From Dirofilaria immitis (taxonomy: Eukaryota; Nematoda; Chromadorea; Rhabditida; Onchocercidae), in the NCBI GenBank assembly GCA_024305405.1, contig JAKNDB010000105.1, positions 3,161,501 to 3,225,500 on the forward strand: a DNA stretch of 64,000 nucleotides, written 5' to 3'. The notes under the pieces were generated by a model. The model did not search any database, had not been told where the DNA came from, and was given only the letters and a program-made list of their open reading frames with translations. Positions 52,782 through 64,000 of this stretch are shown here, in pieces. How positions within the stretch are numbered: position 1 is the first letter of the stretch; every line of letters starts with the position of its first letter. The position numbers and the translations under genes are program-made.

Positions 52782-54474
52782 TCAGTGAATTAAAATACCA
52801 ACATCAACATTGAACTAGTGACGATGATCCCTGATATATATCTTATAATGGCTGAGATTGAATGATAAACTATCGCTAAAACTGAAATCTTCGCTCCTCG
52901 ATTTACCTAACATTCGTAATACTTTGCATTTTAACTCATTCCGTATGGATGCTTGACGATATAATAGAAATTAAAAGCATCGGAAAAATTCAATTCCCGA
53001 AAAGAACCGAAAAGAAAGCATACCAAATTTCAGTTCCATGATGATACGAAGAGCCATTCTTTCCAGTTAAACAAGGTCTGTTTTTGTCGTTTTGTACAAC
53101 TGAATAGCTTTTATTCTTTTCACACGGCAGTAAATAAAGTACTAAATCTGAGTTGTGAAACTGAAAAATTGCTTGCATTCAGGTAATATGGTTTACATTT
53201 CTAAATGACCATAGATTTTGCTTACAGTATGATAGGTATGATATGTGAAAGCTAAGTATCATTTGCAAGCACATCTTAATCTCAAAACATTTTTCATCTC
53301 TCAATTTTTTTTTGATTAAGTCATCTATGCCTTAACGTTTTTTTTCATTAAGTTCTGAAAACCAAAAATACTATTAATTTCCAATCTGAAAATTTAAAGT
53401 ACATTATATTAGCATCATCATTCTAATTATAATGTACTTATAAATCTATTTCAAGCTCAAAGGTTTTTCTATTTCGAAGTGGTTAATCTGAACGGAATAT
53501 GAGCATTATGGTATATTGCAAATTGATAATCACCAGTTCATGGTTGACCAAAAGAAATGAGCTTCATTTGCTGCCAGTCCGTAAATTTTGGATTGCAGTA
53601 CGAGTTGCTGCAGTGATATTATTACCTCTCCTGCATTACGTGATTTTTTTATTAAAATATTTAATTATTGAATCTGCTGAATTACATTCTGCTAATTATT
53701 ACCATTTACTTAATATGTAAATCGAAAATTTGTAATCACATCATAACTATTATGGAAATTTATGGATTGTTATTTGTCAGTCATAAGAATTACTGATAAG
53801 AATGGTTGATCATCTGAGAAACTTGTTAGATAACTTTGAAACACGGTAATAATTTTGAAATTATTTAAATTTAATCGGCAGATATGAATGGAGTAATGAT
53901 ACTTTAAAGCTGGATGACTTGAATATTTGCTTAGTTTTTCTGTCTGTTTTATAAAAATGTCAACTTACCAAGAGAATGACCAGTGAAAGTAACCGAATAT
54001 GACTTGAACATAGGATCTTTAAGAAATGGTCCGATATATTGCCAGATTTTGCCAAGCGCTTGTGAAGAATATCGATTAACCTTAGAAAATCATTTATTGT
54101 AAATAATTTAATAAGGATTGAATCTTATCATCTCTGATTAATAGTTAAAATGGAATATGTAAAAGCTGAGGGAAAAAATCAGAATCAACCTAATAATACA
54201 TAACTGCAATCAAAATAATTTAGATTTTCGATTTAAAATTGCAACAGTCAGCTAGACTGTAATTTTCTCTGACCGTTTTATGAGTTAAAAAATAAATATT
54301 GGGAAAGTCATTTGGATTTTTAAAAATTAAATTCCAAAAAAACATTACCAATCCAATACCGAAAAACTTTGTGTTGGATCACATTGATTGCCATCCTTGT
54401 ATAATCAATTGCTTGGTTGTCGTCGTACCTCGAAAGACGATTATTATTTCCTTAATGACATCCGATCGTATTGT
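52782..54474 (-). pseudogene. Class 3 lipase, broken by nonsense codons
   Basis: Remnant of a secreted-type triacylglycerol lipase (Lipase_3 family). Segments in transcript order: 54474-54349 (IIIVFRGTTTTKQLI), 54080-53969 (nucleophile elbow FTGHSLG), 53630 to about 53488 (ISFGQP-stop-TGDYQFA), 53160-53024 (FHNSDLVLYLLP … SYHHGTEIWY) and about 52930-52782 (SDSLSFNLSHY … RDHRH-stop-FN). The catalytic Ser (GHSLG) and likely His/Asp blocks remain recognisable. Damage: TGA at 54379-54381, TGA at 53538-53540 where the family has Arg in FGQPRTGD, TAG at 52815-52817 where relatives have Tyr in DHRHYF, GHSLG followed by Glu rather than Gly, frame offsets near 53612 and 53568, and an unresolved splice before the final segment. 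No N-terminal exons or signal peptide were found up to the lipin gene. Divergent to lipin. Confidence 0.85.
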
Positions 54475-57400
54475 CTACAATGAATAGGCCCTAACATTCA
54501 ATATAGAGGTTCTAACATTCCAATATAGAGGTTCTAACATTGGTACACTGAATGTGCACCATTGAAAAATTCAAAATTTATGAGAAGCAAATTCCAGTTC
54601 AGTTAGAATAATGACACGACACAAAAATAGAAACAAACTGACTTATTTTGCTTTATCAAAAGTAGTCAGTGTAAATTCAAAAGATAAAATAAGTGAATAA
54701 TTTATCATAAAAATTCTTGACATTTATCCTATTTTTGAGAGGATAAGCTTTTTATTTTGAAAATTTCAGCCTAGTAAAGATTATTAGATCGAATGTGCAC
54801 ATGAATCAATTTCTTAACTAGAAATTAGAAATAAATTGTGATTCAAAATAGAAGTAATGCTTCGCTTAACTTATAATGTAACGTTGACAAACAAGGTTCA
54901 TTCTTCGTCGCTATTACAAGTTGCATTTAAAGAAATTTGAATAATCAGAAATATTTCTGAAATGAATTCAAAAACTTCTGATTTCCTTCATCAAACTGAC
55001 AACAGAATGTAATATAGAATTTACTTCACAAAAAAACATATGAAAATAAAAACTGGTAGTAAGATTTGGTGATTGGAAAGGTGTGTTTTTCAAATTTTTG
55101 CAAAAATGAAATTTTTAAATCGCTTATCAGTCCATATTTCAATCACCCAATTTGGAATTCTTTTCAATTTGATGTGCACGTGAAATAAATCTATTTTCAT
55201 GAAAACTTTGGAAGTAGACAATACATAGAATAGGATGACATACTAGTTATAAAATGACAAATTTAGGTAAGATCTTTTCTGAGTACAAATAAGCGGAATA
55301 CATAATTAAAATTGTGGTGGATAGCTGCTTTTTTAAGAAAACTTTTGGCTTGATTTTCTAACATAGATGTCTCGAGTTATTCGAGATTAACTGTACTACT
55401 ATAAAAATTAGTAACGCACCAATTTCTTGCTTTTCTATCTCAATTTCTTTCTTCTTTTTTCTTTCAATTTTTTATTACCTTATTTTGTTGAATCATTAAT
55501 TATTTAATAATAATACATACTCATTTCAAAAGAATGATTTGATAATTAAAAGGTTGATTCATAATTAGCTCGTTGAGATTATCCTTTTATTAATAAATAC
55601 CATAGTTCTATCAACAACTATATTGCATGCTATTATCCGTTTTATGTCAATTATCTGTCAGTTTAGTTTGTGTACAGAAACTTAATTATGACACTATATT
55701 ATATCATATCAGAAGAATATAAAATATAGTCCATTTCTTTTGCATATGTACTATGTCACAGTGAAGCTTTTACTACTTTGATTTCACTTTTCATATTGAG
55801 TAGAAAAATATCTTTCGATATAATGATTCATTCATTTATTTCGAGAAGAAATTATTATATTTTAATAAATTAACATTAAATATTATATGATTTCATTTTA
55901 TTGGGTTGATGTAAATCTTTCGTGAATTCAATATGATAGATATTATTATTTAAATCTTACTTTTTTTAAGAAGTATGAATCAACTCGTGCTACTTCCTTT
56001 ACTTATTTTAAAAGATAATTTAAAAGGATAACTTTTTAAATTTTTATCAAATTAATTAATTCAAATTTCTTCTCATCTTTAAATGATCCCTATTTCTAAT
56101 GTTTTGATAATAAAATATAAAAATTTTGCTTTTCAGAAGTTTGAGTCAAATTTTTTCAAACTTTTGCATTTTGGATCCGAATGTCGAATTCAAGTTTTAA
56201 AATTCAAATTTATTTCATATTAGTTATTTTGAATTTAATAAAATTACAAAAACTACATCCTAGCATCCATCATTAATATGGAGTTATCAATATTGATGTA
56301 AATGGCAGCTATTATCTTTGACACGTTAATGATATTTCGTTTTCAAATAGAAGTGGAAAGCAAAAGGCTTATAGTCACTATTAGCTATATATTTTAATAT
56401 TTCCTCATACAGATACACACAGCATATACAATTTTGAACTTTCAACTTATCGTAAATCACATTTTGTTTTAATAATAACTTCCATAATGAGATGGTCGAA
56501 AATTTTCGCTTCCCATTAATCATTTTAAATTTCAACTCAAAACAAGCGAGATTTTAAATTGGATGAAGTGGCATAAAGTATAAGGCATGAAAGAGAAAAT
56601 AGTTAGTATAGCTGCATTTAGTTTGACATTAAAATTTAATTGATTCTTCAGATAATCTCAATGGACATCAATTCCTGCTTTTTCTTCTGTTCTATCCATG
56701 CATGTCTTATTATTTACCTTTGTTACTGCCTCAAAATGTCGTCAAAATCTATCACTTCTTTATTTCAGTTGTATTTATTTATTCTTTCTCGCCTATACAT
56801 TCTTGACATTAGCATTATATCTTTTTCATAGGAACTATTATTTTACTTAAAATAGTTAGAATTCTTATTAGTTATTAAATCACGACGATCTTCATCAACT
56901 TTTAAACCTATTATTCCCAGCAGAATTAAAAATAAACAAATAATGAAAATATTATTGCTTGGATGTGAATATTTCATTGAGATACCGCATGAAAGAGATT
57001 CTCTTCCATTTACAAAGATTGTTCACATAGATGGAATAATGTTCGATTCTTGAAGATGGTTGCGTTGCGACGCAAGCGATATTTACTGCGTTGGTCGGTA
57101 AGATTTTGTCAAGTATGGGATTATTTTGATGGAAGGATAGAATTCGGATGTTCCAGGGCTAAAATGCGCTCATATTGTCCAATTTTTTGTATTATCGTTA
57201 CTTTTAATCGTCTTCTGTTTACATTGTTTAACATTATGAGAAGTTAACAGGTTATTTGAAAGTTCGATATAAATACAAGTACCATGATCAGTAATGGTGA
57301 AATATAAATAGATCAGTGATTTGAAAATTTCAAATGCTTATTTGTAGTAATACCTCATAATAGCTTAGTGCAATTGAATGAAACTGTAGCTAGTTAAATT

Positions 57401-58387
57401 CCCGCAGTTGAAGATAAAAGAAGAATTTTGATCTTTTCTATTATATTTGTCAAGAATATGCGAACTATGTCATTCTTGAATTGATGGCTATACGACAGAA
57501 ATTAAAATGAACTTATTTCCTGCTATCACTTGAGCTGAAAAGTTTTAATCTTATTTGAGCTTTTCTGTTATCATTTTGATCCAATCAGTTAAATACACAT
57601 TTAGATGAGGCCTTTATTAGAGACATGTTTTAGGAAGTGTAATATTTAAGGCTATGAGACCTGTTAGTGATTAGCAGCACAAATCTAAGGCACTGATCAT
57701 TAAATACACCAGAGCAAAAAAATTACAAGTTGCCTTAGTCAACAAACTATTTTAAAATATATATTTTGATAAAAACACTTAAGAATAATAAAAGAGTGAA
57801 TAATTTCATTTAAACACAAACATTGGCACCCACTGGTAAAACACAAAGTTATGAATATCAAATAAATAAAGAAATTTTGCTACAATAAATCAAATAAAAG
57901 AAATTTTGCTACAATAAATCATTCAGAGATTTTATAAAAAGTCAAAAAATAATTTACTGTTGTTGCTATATTCTTAATTCCAATATTATCCAATATTACA
58001 AGTATCAGATTATCAAAACACGTAAAAAAAATTTGATATGAATTCAACTTAAACGATCATAACTTTTAACCGAACCGTACGATTATTTCTATGCTTCAAA
58101 TTAATGCTGTTTTATTGGGAGAAATATATTTATACTGTTTTTGCATCAAATGCGATATATTTTTCTTGTTTAGAATAAATTTAAATTTATGAAATTTATC
58201 TAGGTGCGAGCTTAATATATATCTTAACTTTCGTCAATACTATTCATTATCAAAAAAATAATGCTAAAATATTTGAATTTTAGTGTTGGAACTGACAGTT
58301 TATGAAAATTAACGAAACTGGTGACTATTAATGAGGTGCTAGTGTTGTGTAACGAAGAAATAATAGAAAATTGCGGAAGAAAAGGCG
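54475..58387. other. Interval between lipase remnant and lipin
   Basis: Should contain the missing lipase N-terminal exons if they exist, and the lipin promoter; I could not identify either. A short duplicate (AATATAGAGGTTCTAACATT) sits at about 54501-54541, and AAAGAAATTTTGCTACAATAAATCA-type copies lie at about 57870-57920. A minus-strand open stretch near 57.0-57.17 kb is less AT-rich but matches no family I know. Confidence 0.45.
57868..57921. repeat. Tandem duplication of about 25 bases
   Basis: GAAATTTTGCTACAATAAAT occurs twice about 26 bases apart, with matching flanks. Confidence 0.85.
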
Positions 58388-61300
58388 ATGAATTACGCTT
58401 ATCGCCTTTTGGATAATGTTAAATATTTCTACAAAACACTCAATCCAGCTTCACTTTCTGGTGAAATGTCTCAACGTTTTTGTTTTCGTATTTTGTGATA
58501 GTCTGATATGTTTGATATTCAGATCTTTGTACTGTAACGATCAACTCATTTGTGAAATGAGGATTTATTAAATGCAGGTCATGATAAAGCAGTTATATAT
58601 CTGTTTTTCTATGAAAAAACCTTAAATCTTAAAATGTCAGTCACAACTAAGTGTTAGAAAGATTTGATATTATTACATTATTACATTAGAAAGTCTTTTG
58701 CTGCTATACTATTATGTTAGTAACAACAATAATACCATTTAACTGACAACAAGTCTGGATCTTGGTCCTAATCCATCCTCTATCGTTATAATTAGGAACT
58801 TCTTCCTGCAAATATATTATTAAGATGGTTTGCTTATTCCTCCACAATATAAATTTATGTCAGTTTTTCAAAGAAATTATGTTCTTTGAGAAGATTTGCT
58901 CGAAAAAATTTTCTTCATTTTTAATTTTTCAAATATTTCAAGGGGCAATTGATTTGATTGTCGTGGAGCAGCCGGATGGATCGTATTTGTCAACACCATT
59001 TCACGTGAGATTTGGAAAATACGGCGTTTTAAACAGCGACGAAAAAGTCAGTTTAGTTTTTTAATATTTATGACTCTGCTTCATGTGTTGTATAAATATA
59101 TTGAGGAAGACTTAAAATATGAATAATTTGATATCAGTTAGTTGAATAATTTGTTTCAGTATGTGGATATAACAATAAATGGCGAAGAAATAGATTTAAA
59201 AATGAAGTTGGGTGAAAATGGTGTCGCATTCTTTACTGAACCAACTACAGATGCCAATGTTCCTGAATATTTGGTAACAAGCCCAGTCCCTGAAAGTAAC
59301 TCTGTTGCAGTTGATGGGAAGGTATTACAGCAAAAGCTGATAATTTTGCATTGTCGAAATTGATCGATTCCATGAATAGCTTTATGTTTCCAGAAATAAG
59401 TTTATTCTTGCTAAAAAAATTTTGTTTAAGGATCTTGCTGAAAGAATAGAAAAATCCGACGAGAGTTGTCGCCCTCAAGATACAAAAGAGCGCTATCAGA
59501 ATGTTCTAGTCCCCATTCATATTCTTCGCATTCACGGTTTTATATTTCAAACTTTTCATGTTTCGAAAAATGTTTGATTTGAAACTCATATTTTGAAGTT
59601 TTTTTCCAGTCTCTTCATTTTTAGCGAACATTCCGTAGATATTCAACAGAGAAAAGCACTTCCTTTCAATGCATCACTGTTCAATCAACGTAGGAATCGA
59701 TCTTTACCGAATCTTACTGAACTTATTGATGATCGGCCACGAGAACATACTAAAAGATTTGCAATAAATAAAAGGTCATATTAACACTTAAGGAAGCTGT
59801 TAATTTTTGAGAGTACAATAACTTTACCTGGAGAGAACTATAATTAATATTTATGCTAGGTTTCATGGGCTTGCGCATAGGCTAAGAATTACGGACCTGT
59901 CATCGCATCTTGTCTTACAGTAATTTTCATGATTTGCTGCTTGATAATTTGGTTGGTTTCTGAAAAAACCTATTATTTATTTCTGCAAAAAAATTTAAAA
60001 ACATAGGAGATAGAAATGTTTGAAAATCATTTTGAAAAAATGGGTTTGAAAATCATGATTTTTAGGCTGGTAATGTACTCTCATCCGTTCGCTGTAAGAC
60101 GCAGCTTATCACCTCCGGTTTGCACCTCTCGCAAGAACCGTGCAAATACTTGTGTCAAAATAGCTCGTGAATTATCAAACTTAACAAATGAGGTGCTTTA
60201 TTTTAATATTTATCTATATGATAGAAGTCAGTATCTTCGGCTATCGTTATTTCAAGCATACATAGAAAGAAATGCATTATTAAACGAGGAATGCTGATAT
60301 AATTTTAGGAAAGTGATGTTGATGATGCAGCATCAACAATGTCCATTGATAGTGAAACGGATCGTTTGAAAGTGTCTGGTTTGGGCATAATTGCTGATGG
60401 TGCATTTTCGGATTCTGAACTTGAACGACATCGAGATACTCCTGAACCAGTTAGCTTGCTTTATGCATTTTTTTTAGAAAGTCCTATATCAGTAATTCTC
60501 ACAAATTTTATGAAGTTTTGGTTGTATTGCTTTACGCAAGATTTATTATGAATTTTAGCAAAAAAATGACGTAGTGGTATGGAAATGGGGCGAACTGCCA
60601 AGAACACTTGAAGAAACGGAAAAAGCAAAAAAAGCAAGACGATGTGAAAATTGAACAAGAAAAAAAGGGATCAATATGGGGTGAATGGTTTCGCTGGTCA
60701 CGTGCCAAACCAGTAGAAGACCAGGGTGTTTATTTAGATGATCTTGTGCAAGATATCAGTGATCCTAGTAAAATCGAAAAATACCTGGGGATGTCACCAC
60801 CCATTGCATGGTGAGTAGTATTCATGAATTGGCGTTTTCATTCTTTGAACAGTTAAAAGTTCATTCTTCATTATTGATTTGGACTTCTTTCAGTTTTGAT
60901 TATACGGTCGTATTTAAAATTAAACAATGGTTAGAAAGAGTAATTTCGATAATAGTGAAGAACAATTTTTTCATCTGATGCATTATAATAAAATCTTCAG
61001 GACATAAATGACGATTTATAAAGATCAAAAACTTGATGTTGCTTTCTATTCTTGTTACAGTCCTTCACCACCAAATGATAGTGGGAATGGTTCTATAACA
61101 GGGCTGAATTCTTTCCCGAAAATTAGCGATAGTGAAAATGAAGCGAATATTGACGGACAACACCAAAAACAAACCGCGATATTCGATGATAAGGTTTATT
61201 TTTCTTGGCAACATTCATACCGTATATAATGCCAAAGTAACGAAGTTCAAGCAGCAAATGTATTCCTTCTAAATCATTATTAGCTGGATGAAAAATTGCA

Positions 61301-63717
61301 GAAACATACAACTGATGTAAATCTATTGGATAGTCAATATTCTCTTCGGTCTTCTGAAGCACAGGAGTCGACATTCGAGACACACGACTATGAATCAAAA
61401 AGAAATCATGCTCGCAGCGTAACTCCCTCCAGTGATATTTTGTTAGTCATCATTCATCAAATTGATCCTATCACCATTCTTTTTCTGACATTTATGGGAA
61501 GTTAAAGATTAAAACCACATGTATTTTTATAGTCCTATGAGTGATGAAGAAGCAGAAAATACAGTACTTATGTCTTCCAATCCAGAAACTACTGTAGAAT
61601 TTCCAAAATATATTCGTTCTTTGCGACTTTCTAGTGATAAATTGAAAAAGTTGGGACTGCGCAAAGGAGCCAACGAAGCAAAGTTTTCGATTACAACAAA
61701 ATTTCAGGTTTGCAAAACTAATGATTGGCATTTTAATCTCTCATTATTTGGGAAATTCATTCATAAATTTTGGAGAATAAAATGAATTTGAACCTCCGTT
61801 TACATCTTTTTTTTTGATGTTTATAATTATATTCTTTTTAATCCAGTTTATTGTTTCACATATTTCAGGGCACCACGTGGTGCAGTTGTCATATTTACTT
61901 ATATAAATGGACTGAACGCTTGGTTATCTCTGATATAGATGGAACTATAACGAAAAGTGATGTATTAGGACATGTTATACCAGCTATTGGTGGTCAATGG
62001 GCACATGCTGGAGTTGCAGAACTATATACCAGGATCAAGGAAAATGGGTGAAACTTTTATTGTTAATTATAATGCTGAAAGTCTCTTTGAAAAATTGGAA
62101 ATATATAAGCATTTTCAAGAACTTACCATTGGCATCTCATAGTACCGAATTACCGCAGATTTTCAGTTATCAGTTGGTTTATTTATCTTCTCGAGCAATA
62201 GGACAAAGTTATTCCACAAAGAAATACTTACAAAGTATTGCTCAGAACGCAAAATTTTTACCTGATGGACCACTGCTGTTATCGCCTACGTCAGTGCTTA
62301 TCGCTTTCAGACGGTACTACATTTAATTTGTTTGTAATGTTTAATTTCGGCGGAATGGTCATATCGATTTTTGTTTTGCATATTTGTGAATGACAAGATT
62401 TTTTATATTATATGATATGAAGCACAAAGTAGAAGATCCTGATCTTATGATAATATTCACTAGTAGTTATGATAATATTCACTAATATTCACTAGTAGGA
62501 ATTTTCTAGTATTCAGATATTCGCTTTCTTAGTTTTATTTTTCATGATGTTTTTTCAGAGAAATTATAGATCGCAAACCAGAAGAATTTAAAATAGCTGC
62601 CTTGACAGATTTAAAGGAATGTTTTCCAGTGAAATGTCCGTTCTACGCTGGTTTTGGAAATCGCGAAACAGTAAGTTCTGAATATTGTTCGATTTGATGA
62701 GAAAAATCAAAATTGACGATACAAAATTATCAGTGAACATATATATGTAAGCGAACTTTATATATGATTGTAGATTGGCTGATTTTTTGTTTATATGAAT
62801 TGTCTTAATCCTGTTTGATTTTTTCTCTCCATTTGGTTCTTGAGGTGTGATTCCAGACTTTATCGAATACCAGTTTCATTAAATAGTATTGACTGCTTCC
62901 TTATTTCTCTCATGTTCGAGTGTTAATCAAAGTAGCTATACCATTCGTTGGTATCAATATAACTGTTTATTCCGTTTGCACCGTTTTCCTTTTTTTTGTC
63001 TTTTCCTACCATCGTTACCATAATTTACTTTTGCTATCACTGTTTAAGTTTTGTAAATAATGACTTGATTACACCCCCAGATTATTATTTTACAAGATAA
63101 TGCAATAATGTGAATTGTAATACAGTGCGGCATTTTATCGTTTATGCTGTGTATTGAAAAGATTTGGTTTCAGCTATGCTTGCACAACTTAGCTTTTTGA
63201 CATTGTTTTATATTTGATTCTATGAAAAATATTTGTAGTTATTCTTAAGTCTTTTCCAGGATGTGGTAAGTTATCGAGCGGTAGATATACCTCCGGATAG
63301 AATACTCATTATTGACAAGCAGGGTCGCGTTAGGCGTGCTGATTCTATTGGTTTCGAAACATCATTTATGTCATTGGCAGTGGATACAGTTGATTACATG
63401 TTTCCTCCACTTATCCATCAGCGAAAGGAGCATCAAATATCGAACGAGTCAAAGAAAAATTCCTTTCTTTAGCACCTTCATTTTATAAAGCACACAACTA
63501 CAGGTATACTTTTTTCCATGCATTTCACAACTTTCAAAAATTTCCTCAAAACTTCAAATATCTTGAGTCCCCGTGTATTTATCATTATCTTATTTTTCAT
63601 AGTGATTTTACCCATTGGCAGTCAAAAGCGGGATATGCTGTTCGTTTGGATGACAATACACTAGAAATTTACGAGACGAAGAGGAAAAATTTTCATGGAA
63701 AACAGAAGAAGAAATAA
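58388..63717 (+). CDS. lpin-1: Lipin, phosphatidate phosphatase
   Basis: Mg2+-dependent phosphatidate phosphatase making diacylglycerol; acts at ER and nuclear envelope. Exons: 58388-58460, 58943-59046, 59160-59321, 59431-59536, 59610-59774, 60066-60192, 60309-60449, 60559-60810, 61061-61193, 61284-61441, 61533-61707, 61869-62047, 62167-62313, 62559-62670, 63260-63503 and 63603-63717. The N-LIP domain fills the first 105 or so residues ([48 protein letters not shown]). The linker has [14 protein letters not shown] and [10 protein letters not shown]. The catalytic C-LIP part has [12 protein letters not shown], then [10 protein letters not shown] (about 555-564; DxDGT motif intact), [16 protein letters not shown] and [11 protein letters not shown]. 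Bases must be supplied at 59450-59454 and 63424-63426, and the frame changes near 60620-60633; with these the model is 798 aa. The start [20 protein letters not shown] matches the family's first residues. Confidence 0.97.
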
Positions 63718-64000
63718 GCTTCTGTGGAACTAATTATTTTATTATTTGGTACTATATATCAATTATTTTTGACAAATGAAAATGCTTAAAAGCATTATTT
63801 TCTGTAAAATATGTATTTTTATTGTTTTAAACAATTTACCTTTGTACAGACTAGTACCAAATATATCAGAAAATACATTCGAAACTTGTCGTTTTAGCTT
63901 TCGAAAAATTTTAGCATCTTTGAAAAAATTTCTAATCCAAATATTTTTCGTTGAAAATTTACTCTACTGTGTGTAAATCATATTAGGCTTTTGAGTTTCA
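63718..64000 (+). other. Lipin 3' UTR and flanking DNA
   Basis: AT-rich sequence after the lipin stop codon; no further exon seen. A clear AATAAA was not found in this tail. Confidence 0.5.

Noticed and set aside
57050..57247. Less AT-rich open stretch that might be a lipase N-terminal or lipin 5' exon
   Set aside because: Neither strand gives a residue pattern typical of lipase N termini, and lipin already has a complete first exon at 58388.
1..64000. Possible horizontal transfer, endosymbiont (Wolbachia-type) insert, transposase or viral ORF
   Set aside because: No intronless bacterial-type gene, transposase motif, reverse transcriptase or integrase block was seen on either strand.

Overview
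The window is eukaryotic, AT-rich DNA that looks like an autosomal-type contig from a parasitic nematode, most likely a filarial worm (Brugia/Onchocerca/Loa group). The reasons are: many small exons separated by introns of about 100 to 600 bp (longer than in Caenorhabditis), TTTTAG/TTTCAG splice acceptors, splice acceptors lying a few bases upstream of start codons (as expected for spliced-leader addition), and a nematode-style gene set (small TTBK/CK1-like kinase, class 3 lipase, LITAF-domain protein, MDT-6-like Mediator subunit). The species cannot be fixed from sequence alone.

Layout. 1-3015 (+): 3' part of COG2, a Golgi tethering subunit. 3913-9224 (+): UFL1, the UFM1 E3 ligase, in 15 exons. 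9225-26116: about 17 kb with no convincing coding exon, carrying microsatellites, palindromes and one possible non-coding exon. 26117-34327 (+): an unrecognised protein of about 600 aa with two YYDP-type aromatic modules. 36.4-36.9 kb: a duplicated exon-like block. 37217-38199 (+): a LITAF-domain membrane-associated protein. Then three minus-strand genes read from high to low coordinate: a TTBK/CK1-like kinase (48311-45935), an unrecognised 139-aa protein (44144-42481) and MED6 (41913-39218). 52782-54474 (-): a broken class 3 lipase. 58388-63717 (+): lipin, complete in 16 exons.

The genes serve unrelated housekeeping roles (Golgi trafficking, ufmylation at the ER, transcription, phosphatidate phosphatase/lipid synthesis, signalling). 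No secretion system, CRISPR array, virus or transposon ORF is visible, and I saw no convincing tRNA or rRNA gene by eye.

The most important cross-cutting observation is technical. In six of the conserved genes the reading frame breaks at a short homopolymer, and in nearly every case adding bases to the run restores both frame and family alignment; the other two breaks are ambiguous between one extra and two missing bases. This is the signature of homopolymer under-calling in the assembly, so most frame breaks should not be read as biology. The lipase is different: it carries three in-frame nonsense codons inside conserved blocks, which run-length error does not explain, so it is the best candidate for a real pseudogene.
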